From: Manihot esculenta | Taxonomy: Eukaryota > Streptophyta > Magnoliopsida > Malpighiales > Euphorbiaceae | Reading direction: 5' to 3' | Assembly (NCBI RefSeq): GCF_001659605.2 | Contig: NC_035176.2 | Span: forward strand, 23,988,716-24,052,715 | Length of the DNA: 64,000 nucleotides | Notes under the pieces: generated by a model | Told to the model about the DNA's origin: nothing | Seen by the model: the letters and a program-made list of their open reading frames with translations, nothing else | The model's database searches: none | Translations under genes and position numbers: made by a program | In this document: positions 57,319 through 64,000 of the stretch, piece by piece | Position numbering within the stretch: position 1 is the first letter of the stretch | Layout of the letters: each line of letters opens with the position of its first letter

Positions 57319-58717
57319 TGATAGCGGTTGTCGAAGCCGTAAAAAATAAACCTATTAAACAATCAACAATTAACTTGTAGATAGTGGCAATAGGGTCGAA
57401 CCACAGGGATTTGACACTACAGTTTTTCCTAATAATGACTTGGACAAGTAAATGACAAATAATTAAAAAAGAGGGGGGTTTGATTTGATGAATTAATACT
57501 AAATAGCAAGAGAAAGCAATAATTTAAAAGGATAAGAATTTCAATGGAAAAAGGATTCTAGTTGAAGCATGGATGAATTCCAGTTTGTTTAGAATTGATC
57601 ATTGACTTTTTGATACTTATATTTATTTCAATAAGTTAGTTTAGGACGTGGAAGACGCTTCTCACAATCCAAATTCCCCCTTAGTTTTAATTTGATTAGG
57701 AAACGTTCGCTAATCAAATTCTAGTTAACAAGTTGCCAAGGAACGTCCTTGGGACTTTTAGTATCGAACAACTATTAACTGCATTAGGACTTAGAGAAAC
57801 CCAATTCCAACCTTGCCAACCGCGTGGTCAAGTTCAGATTATGCAACTGATTATACTTGTGTTTAAACAATCTAAACAATTACGGACCTAAATTATTCAA
57901 ACAATATATTACTCAAGCAATTAAAAACAACAGGCCTTAATTGATTCTAAAAGCAAAGCAATAATTATAGAAAGATCAGGTTGCATAAATATTGAAGGTA
58001 AATAAGAGTTTAATAATGGAGTATTAAATCTCCCAATTCATCACAGATCTGAAATTTTCAACTTCAACTAGAAAGGAGAATTGTTTAGCCACTCATGGTG
58101 GACAAAATCACAAAAGAAAAGAAGAAAGAAAAGAAGAAAAGCTGCTGTGTTTCTGCAGAATTTCCAAAGGTGGAGAGAGATGGCTCTGCTGGTTTAGATG
58201 TTGTCCCCTTTTATAGCTGGAGAATCCTTATCCAATTAGGGTTTGGAAATCCCAATCTTGACTTGGTCTTCTTTGTAGTATTTGATTCCTCTTTTATTTT
58301 GTATTTAATTGTGAATGGAATTCTTTAAGTGAAAGACTTTTTCGTGGCTCTTGGGACTGATCTTGCAGTATTTAAAATGGATTTGGACTTCTCCACTTTT
58401 GAATTTCAGTTTTCTGCACTTTTTTTGCTTCTACTGTCTCTCTGCGTCAATGTGATTTGGGCGGGTGATTTGGGCAGATCACTTGCCCAAATCATTTCTA
58501 CGAATTTACTTCCAGGTTTCTGCCTCAGCTTCCTTTGCTTGATTTGGCCAAATCACTTTGACCCAATCACTTTTTCAGCTTTTCCTGCACTTTTTCTCCA
58601 ACTTTCCGTTTTCTTCCTTTCCTGTAAAAACATGACAAAAACCATAGATTAAGCTGAAAAATGTGTAATTAAATAGTAATGAAGATAGTAAAAATGTGGC
58701 TAAATTATGTTTGATCA
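57319..58717 (-). repeat. 3' LTR of the Athila element
   Basis: A 1399-bp LTR; on the minus strand it begins TGATCAAACATAA and ends CGACAACCGCTATCA. The minus-strand TATA box CTATAAAAGGG is at 58206-58216. Upstream of it (58447-58580) is a cluster of GTGATTTGGGC...GCCCAAATCA palindromes. Reading frames such as 58095-58328 and 58329-58652 fall in the LTR and are not genes. Confidence 0.8.
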
Positions 58718-58732
58718 AATATCCCCACACCT
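58718..58732 (-). other. Polypurine tract of the Athila element
   Basis: The minus strand reads AGGTGTGGGGATATT just before the LTR start, after the phrase TTGAGGACAAGCAAAAAGCT that is familiar from plant Athila elements at this position. Confidence 0.7.
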
Positions 58733-59739
58733 AGCTTTTTGCTTGTCCTCAAGCAACAAACAACTTAGTCAATCAAGCTCCTTTTTCTTTTGAGCCTAAG
58801 TACCACTTAATCAGCCCCCCTATACTCCCAAATTGAAGTATCACAGTATAGAGTACTTCAGGCCTGAGGTTGTTCTCCCTTTTCCTTGTTTCCTTTCACC
58901 TACCATGGCCAAGAGAAAGGTTTTTGGTTCAATCATGCTTATTCTTTTATTTTAAGCTTGATGCAACCCTCTAAGAGTAACTTGCCCTTCTTGTTAAGCA
59001 CACTTTTTATTCAGCAGCACTTTTTCTTTATTCTTGCCTGAAAAAGTCACCAACCTTTTTACGCGAAGGTGCATATTGGTGATACCCACCTCCGGTTACT
59101 TAGTTAGTCACTTGTTCAAGTGGCTACTAGCTCTGTTCATAGCTCATTTGACCATTGGAACAGGTTTATGATTTGTGCTTTGTGCTGGTTTTTCTTTTTC
59201 TTTTCTTTTCATAACAGTTTGGGCAAATCAGCTCATAGGGAGTTACACTAACTTTTTATTTGCATGTATTTATATTTTTATTTTCCTTGACCACAGCAAA
59301 TTTAAGGATTCAATTCAAGAAAAGAAATTCCAAAGTGAATGTAGCACACTGTAATTGATTCAATTTAGGCTTAAAGGGGTGGAAAATCAATGGGTCATGA
59401 GGTGGGAAGCTTTTTTAACCTTGTTATCTATGCTGAGTAGAGCAAAAGCTAAGACAAAATTCTGTGTGCAGAAAGTGAAAAATTTGTGCAAAAGAAAAAT
59501 GAGTGAAAGGGAAAAAAATTTGGTGTGTGTTATAGGGCAAAAAGATGCAAAAAGAAGCAAAAAGAATGCAAAAGAAAACAAATGATGGTGCAAACAGTGC
59601 AAAATATTCCCCAAGTACCCCCACAGCTATTGCAGACATTGTCCTCAATGTTAAATATATAAATAAAAATCAAGAGGGAAAGGGACTTCCTGGCCTATGG
59701 GTGATTTGGTCAGTGATTTGGGCAAATCACTCGGCCAAA
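58733..59739 (-). other. Athila 3' untranslated region
   Basis: No ORF of substance is seen. It includes the phrase gatacccacctccggttact near 59095 and two copies of the palindromic motif GTGATTTGGGCAAATCAC-like at 59699-59745. The ORFs at 59355-59648 are A- or T-rich shadows. Confidence 0.6.
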
Positions 59740-59971
59740 TCACTGTCTGTCCTGGTCTACAGGCAGAAAGTGGTCCACCAGCAGTTGCAACAGTTGCTCC
59801 ATATGATGCATTCTGTCCTCAATTCTGCTGAGACGAGCCTCTACTGTCTGGTTTAGGGCTTCATCTTCAGGGGCTTGATTTGCTTCCTGTTGGTGTGCTA
59901 CTGGAGGTGGTTCATCTGGTGGTACCTGTGCTGTGTCCGCTGCTGTCCCATCTGCTGCAGCAGGCTGCTAG
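59740..59971 (-). pseudogene. Athila ORF-1 gene, 3' part
   Basis: After the solo LTR the gene resumes on the minus strand as ADGTAADTAQVPPDEPPPV and continues to VEARLSRIEDRMHHMEQLL and the stop TGA at 59740-59742. An acidic/proline-rich linker followed by a short coiled coil is the usual end of Athila ORF-1. It is one frame away from the part at 61602, so a frameshift lies near 59955-59970. Confidence 0.65.
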
Positions 59972-59976
59972 TGTAC

Positions 59977-61596
59977 TGACTCGCGGTTGTCGAAACCAGT
60001 CAAAAATAACCTTATTGGTTATCAATAATTTACAACTGCAGATAGTGGTGAAGGATCGAATCCACAGAGAATTGATTACCTATTTATTTTTCTCAATCAA
60101 GACCTAGAGAACTAAGTGAAAACACAATTGAAAGCAAGTAAAAGGTGAATGAAAGTAAAGTGCAATAAAGTCAAAAAGGGGGGTTTTGATATTGATTTGA
60201 CTAACAACTATTGAAAGCAATTAAAACAGCAAGCAATTAAAATAAAAGAGGAAATCAATATGAGAAAGGTCTAGTTGAAGATATGGATCCACTTTGGTTG
60301 TTTGGGTTGATCATTGAAACTTAGGTTTTCTTGATTCATTCAATAGATTAGTTATGGGGGTGGAAAACGCTTCTCACCACCATGTCTCTCCTTATGATTA
60401 AATCAATTAGGGAACGCCCTCTAATCAATTACTAATTAACAAATTGCCAAGGAACGTCCTTGGGCCATAGGCATCAAAACAATTGTCAATTGCATAAAGA
60501 ATGAGAGAGATCCAATCCTAGCTACTCAAACGTATGAGATGTTGCTAGATCATGCAATTCCTTAGTTTTTACACCAAGTGTTCTTAGGTCAGAATATTTC
60601 CAGCAATTACAGACTAACAAATATCCCAACTAACAATCAATTAACTTTGCAATCAAGAATCAAGTGGCCAATTTGATCAAAACAACAAAGCAATCTTAGA
60701 ATTAAGCACACAATTGTATGAATATTGAACTAACCAAAAGCAAACACTTCATGTTCAGATCTCACAACCCTTTAAATAACCTTAGTTTCAACCAAATTTC
60801 AACTAGAATAGAGGGTTTCAGCCACTCATGGCTGAACCAACAGAAAAATAGAAGAAAAGAAAGTAAGAAGATGAAGAACCAAAAGTGGAGAGTGAAGGAA
60901 GGGGCTGCCGAACCCTTTGGAGGAGATGGGGATCCAAAAATCTACCTCTTCATGTCTTCTTGAAGCCTTTAAATAAGTCTTGGGAGGCTGCCTAGGGTTT
61001 CTTGGGTGTCCATGCATCTTTTAGAGGCTGCCCAAAGTGCCCTTGGTCTTGTATGTGCCTTGTGTGGAGTTGCAAGGACTTTTTGGTCTTTGTTGTTACC
61101 CAAGTGTGTCCAAGAAGCCTTCTTCACATTATTCATGCACTAAAGAGGAAGGTGGAGCCTTGATTTGAATTTTGAATGTGCATGGCATAAAGTGGGAAAC
61201 ATGTGATCTTCAAGATTTGGCTTATTGAACAAGGAGGAGGCTGTTCGGAGGGACTTTCGGCCGCCTAAGTCTAGTTTCGGGGGCTGGACTTTCGGCTCTG
61301 GAGTGAAGGTTCGGCGGCTGAAGGTGCCGCTGAAGATGGGTCACTTTCGGCTCTGGACCAGACTTTCGGCCGCCGAAGGTGCTTCCGAAGATGACTGATT
61401 TTTGGCTTCCGAAAGTGCTTCCGAAGGTGGCTTTTCCAGTTTTGGCACTTTTTGGTATTTTTAAGAGCATTTTCTCCAAATTGTTTCTTTACACCTAATA
61501 TCTGCAAAACATGATTTAAACCACAAAATTAGGTAGAAAAGGTGTAAATAAACATCAATAAGATCATGATAATATGGACTAAAATATGCTCTATCA
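59977..61596 (-). mobile_element. Solo Athila-type LTR inside Athila ORF-1
   Basis: The 1620-bp LTR, starting TGACTCGCGG and ending GCTCTATCA in window orientation, is flanked by TGTAC on both sides (59972-59976 and 61597-61601). It contains the Athila LTR phrases gttgtcgaaaccagtc, gatcgaatccacagaga and caaggaacgtccttggg. A minus-strand TATA-like box (TTATTTAAAGG) is at 60968-60978. A GC-rich block of TTCGG...CCGAA palindromes occupies 61230-61440 and resembles the Tekay LTR clusters. No internal region or second LTR is present. Confidence 0.85.
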
Positions 61597-61601
61597 TGTA
61601 C

Positions 61602-62936
61602 TGTGATCTGGATGGCTTTCCTCTTCTTGAACACACGCTCATGGCGTGGTGTGAGAGGTCCTGCAGGTGAAATAGAAAAAATATCCCCCACTTTGCAAAG
61701 CAACCCCATATCATCCAAAGTTCGAAGGTCCAGGGGGGTTGGTTTGTTGGTGGGGGTGAGGTCAGTGTGTGCTGGGTGCAGTAATTTCAGATTCACTGCA
61801 ATGGCAGTGATTAAATGGCCCAGAATCAATGGTCTGTGATATTGGATAGTGTTGGAGAGTTGTGTGGCAACCCAATAGCCTAAGTGAAGTTTCTGGTGTG
61901 TGCTCATACTCCACAAAATGCATAATTCTGTTCTGGTCAGGATGTTGGGTGCATCCTTCCTTCCAGAAAATGTGTATGCCAAGAACCTGTGTATGTACTT
62001 AAGACTGGGATTTTTGAGGTACATATCTTTGGACTTGGTGGGGGAGTATGTGTCTGGTGGGTTGTCACAGAGTTCTTGATAGGCTGTGTTGGGTTGGAAT
62101 CCAGTAGGAAAATCCCAGGTGGAATCAGGACATTCACAGCCTATGGCAGTGCCAAACTCCTGCAGGGACAAGCAAAATCGCTGTCCCAATAGCCTGAACC
62201 CAATAACATCTGGTGTGTGCAGGTTGTGCGTGGCTGGTTTATCAAAGTAAAATGTGGTGAAGAACTCATGTGTGAGTTCAGTGAAGGATGGCATGCGAAG
62301 GTAAAAGAATGTGTCCCAACCAATGGCAGAAACAAGGGAACATACCTGATTTTGAAGTCTCAGTGCTTCAAGAGTGCCATGGTGTATGTACTTACCTGGA
62401 TGGTATGATAGAGAAGAGACTTTGTCTAGCCTAGCTTATTCAGATGCCTTATTGAAAGTCAAGGCTTGAGTGATGTGATCCGGGTGGGCTTGTTTGGGCA
62501 AATCACTAGGCAGATGGCCTTCTTTGTGGCTCGCGGGATGTGTGTCAATGGGGGTCTTTGGTTGTCACTCTGGGCTCAGCAGTGGTGGCAGTGGTGGCGG
62601 TGAAGGTGTTCTTGGCCGTTTCTGCCCATGGCCGGTGGAAGTGGTGGCTTCTAGAGGCGTTTCGCCTTTAGGGGTGTCCATTGCGACTGTTGGAGAAGTA
62701 GGTGGTGGTTCAATCATCGTCGCATTGTTTCGCCGGTGATAGGTTTGGACGTCCGGTGTGTCGGGATGTCTGGTCTATGCTTCCTCGGTCGTTCCGGCGT
62801 CAGCGTTGTTGGGGACGGGTGGAGGGTTTTCCATGGCCTCCTCGTCACTGTCAGTGGGAATGCGAATGGGTCTAGGCATCCCGCGCCTCCTCCATATACC
62901 GGGGCCGCCGGTGACAATCATCTTGGTTCTGGCCAT
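61602..62936 (-). pseudogene. Athila ORF-1 (env-position gene), 5' and middle part
   Basis: The start is taken as ATG 62934-62936 (MARTKMIVTGGPG). The N-terminal third is proline- and threonine-rich and has three in-frame stops: TAG 62775-62777, TGA 62565-62567 and TAA 62436-62438. After the last stop the frame is open to the solo LTR. It shows IGWDTFFYLRMPSFTELTHE, VIGFRLLGQRFCLSLQEFG, LAYTFSGRKDAPNILTRTEL and the late RHERVFKKRKAIQITV. This is the pattern of the ATHILA ORF-1 domain, with F-T/S...ISFRLxGxxYxLSLxEFG and RxExxxLWS. Its function is unproven; a capsid-like or envelope-like role has been suggested. Two minus-strand splice-donor-like sites (CAG/GTAAGT near 62390-62398, CAG/GTATGT near 62338-62346) could reflect the spliced expression known for such genes, or chance. 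Confidence 0.75.
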
Positions 62937-63260
62937 GGTGCTTGATGTCGCCGGTGATAGAGTTTCTTGGAGAAGAAGAAGAAGATGAAACAGAAAGAGA
63001 TAGTGTGAGGGAAAAGGAAATAATAAAAAAATTATTTAAAGTGATTTGGGATAGTTGAACTGCCCTGATCATTAAATGTTGGGTCCTGGCTTCTCGGTAG
63101 GGTGATTTGGTCAGTGATTTGGGCACATCACTTGCTCCAATCACTTGTGACTATGGTACACTCAGTCGATTTGCCCCAGTGATTTGGGCAAATCCTCTCA
63201 TCTGGGCTGCCTCCCAGTAGCGCTCTGTTTTCTGTCTTGGGCTGGACAACCTTGTATTGC
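62937..63260 (-). other. Spacer between Athila pol and ORF-1
   Basis: Noncoding. Four or more partial copies of the motif GTGATTTGGGCAAATC lie at 63040-63200, the same motif as in the LTR and 3' untranslated region of this element. Confidence 0.6.
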
Positions 63261-64000
63261 TCAGCAGGCTGGGGAAGGGGGATCCAAGGGAACCTCCTCT
63301 ACAAGGTGTACAGTAAATCCCTCATAGAATTGCTTCAAGCGGTTCCCATTAACTTTGAAAACTTTGCTTGTTTGTAGACTGCGTATGTCAACAGCCCCAT
63401 GCGGATAGACATGCTCAACCAAGAATGGCCCAATCCACCTAGACCGAAGCTTTCCAGGAAATAATTTGAACCTTGAATCAAAAAGCAAGACCTTATCACC
63501 AACCTGAAATCGTTTTCTGGAGATGTGTTTGTCATGGAAGGCTTTAGTCTTGGCTTTATAATCCCATGAAGCTTCATATGCATCACGCTGAATTTCTTCT
63601 AGCTCTTGAATTTGCAATTTTCTGTGGGCTCCAGCTTCTTTTTCATCAAGATTACACTTTTTGACAGCCCAATAGGCTTTGTGTTCAAGTTCTACGGGTA
63701 GATGGCAAGCTTTCCCATAAATCAGCCTATATGGAGACATTCCAATTGGAGTTTTATAGGCTGTTCTATATGCCCATAAGGCATCATTGAGGCACACACT
63801 CCAGTCCTTGCGATTTGGGCAAACTGTTTTCTCAAGGATGGACTTGATCTCCCTGTTTGAGACTTCGGCCAGCCCATTTGTTTGAGGGTGATAGGCAGTA
63901 GAAGTTCTATGGACAACATGGTGCTTTTTAAGGAGAGTTTCCACTACCTTGTTGCAGAAATGGGTGCCTCGGTCACTGATTATGGCTTTGGACAGACCGA
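63261..64000 (-). CDS. Athila pol, C-terminal integrase part (runs off the window)
   Basis: An open minus-strand frame of at least 246 codons continues past the right edge. It shows [12 protein letters not shown] (second catalytic Asp) and [18 protein letters not shown] (catalytic Glu), then [24 protein letters not shown] and [18 protein letters not shown]. The basic C-terminal integrase segment includes [18 protein letters not shown] and RWIGPF. These are characteristic of Athila integrase, which inserts the element cDNA into chromosomal DNA. It ends at the stop at 63261 with PPSPAC. No stop or shift occurs in the visible part, in contrast to the broken ORF-1 next to it. Only the integrase end can be assessed. 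Confidence 0.85.
   Translation of the reverse strand, partial: GLSKAIISDRGTHFCNKVVETLLKKHHVVHRTSTAYHPQTNGLAEVSNREIKSILEKTVCPNRKDWSVCLNDALWAYRTAYKTPIGMSPYRLIYGKACHLPVELEHKAYWAVKKCNLDEKEAGAHRKLQIQELEEIQRDAYEASWDYKAKTKAFHDKHISRKRFQVGDKVLLFDSRFKLFPGKLRSRWIGPFLVEHVYPHGAVDIRSLQTSKVFKVNGNRLKQFYEGFTVHLVEEVPLDPPSPAC

Larger units (their letters stand above)
57319..64000 (-). mobile_element. Athila Ty3/gypsy retrotransposon, 3' half
   Basis: A minus-strand element running off the right edge. In window order: 3' LTR 57319-58717, polypurine tract, 3' untranslated region, a gene in the env position with the ATHILA ORF-1 domain (split by a solo LTR), and the C-terminal part of pol integrase at 63261-64000. 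The arrangement pol, then ORF-1/env-like gene, then 3' LTR is characteristic of Athila. The 5' half, with gag, RT and 5' LTR, is outside the window. Confidence 0.85.

Noticed and set aside
58095..58652. Two ORFs (77 and 107 residues) with hydrophobic character
   Set aside because: Both fall inside the Athila 3' LTR and include its palindrome cluster.

Overview
This is plant nuclear DNA made almost entirely of transposable elements. I see no ordinary host gene, no tRNA or rRNA gene and no CRISPR array. The evidence for a dicot plant is the set of LTR-retrotransposon lineages (Tekay-type chromovirus, a CRM-like chromovirus, Athila, Tat, Ty1/copia), an AT-rich background, MITEs, and retroelement primer sites complementary to plant initiator tRNA-Met. 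The general look of the LTRs suggests Euphorbiaceae (for example cassava), but that is an impression from memory and is not demonstrated here.

Layout, left to right. (1) 609-5440: a non-autonomous Tat-type Ty3/gypsy element on the minus strand, with two LTRs, target-site duplication (TSD) CTACT, a degenerate gag, and two tandem-repeat arrays in its 3' region. (2) About 5740-13379: a decayed plus-strand Ty1/copia element (Copia-1), split at its reverse-transcriptase YMDD motif by a 3.1 kb solo LTR (8388-11526, TSD GACAT). (3) 13380-42605: a nest. A minus-strand copia element (Copia-2) is cut into three pieces by a Tekay-type element A (13544-23501, TSD ATAAT) and by a CRM-like element C (24099-40866, TSD TATAG). 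Element C is itself cut in its 5' leader by a second Tekay element B (25587-35470, TSD CCTTG).

(4) 42606-53146: very AT-rich intergenic DNA with a Mutator-like MITE (44836-45677, 9-bp TSD), a hAT-like MITE (48254-48759, 8-bp TSD), a further MITE-like inverted repeat, and several degenerate repeat copies. (5) 53147-64000: a second nest open to the right. A Tat element (LTR 53147-53700) carries an antisense extra ORF with a putative gypsy-type transposon (PF04195-like) domain. It is cut at 56645 by an Athila-like LTR, which is cut at 57318 by an Athila element. The Athila element's ORF-1/env-position gene is in turn split by a solo Athila LTR (59977-61596, TSD TGTAC). The Athila integrase runs off the right edge.

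Age order from insertion logic and from LTR similarity by eye: Copia-1, Copia-2 and the 609-5440 Tat element are old. Element C is intermediate, with seven in-frame stops and one frameshift. Elements A and B are the youngest: their LTR pairs differ at about 3 of the first 130-140 bases, and A has one and B two nonsense codons in otherwise continuous gag-pol frames. Every disabling substitution whose original base can be inferred is C-to-T or G-to-A, as expected for methylated, silenced DNA. The most unusual signals are the self-contained antisense gene unit in the second Tat element and the GC-rich palindromes (TTCGGC...GCCGAA) shared by the LTRs of two unrelated lineages.
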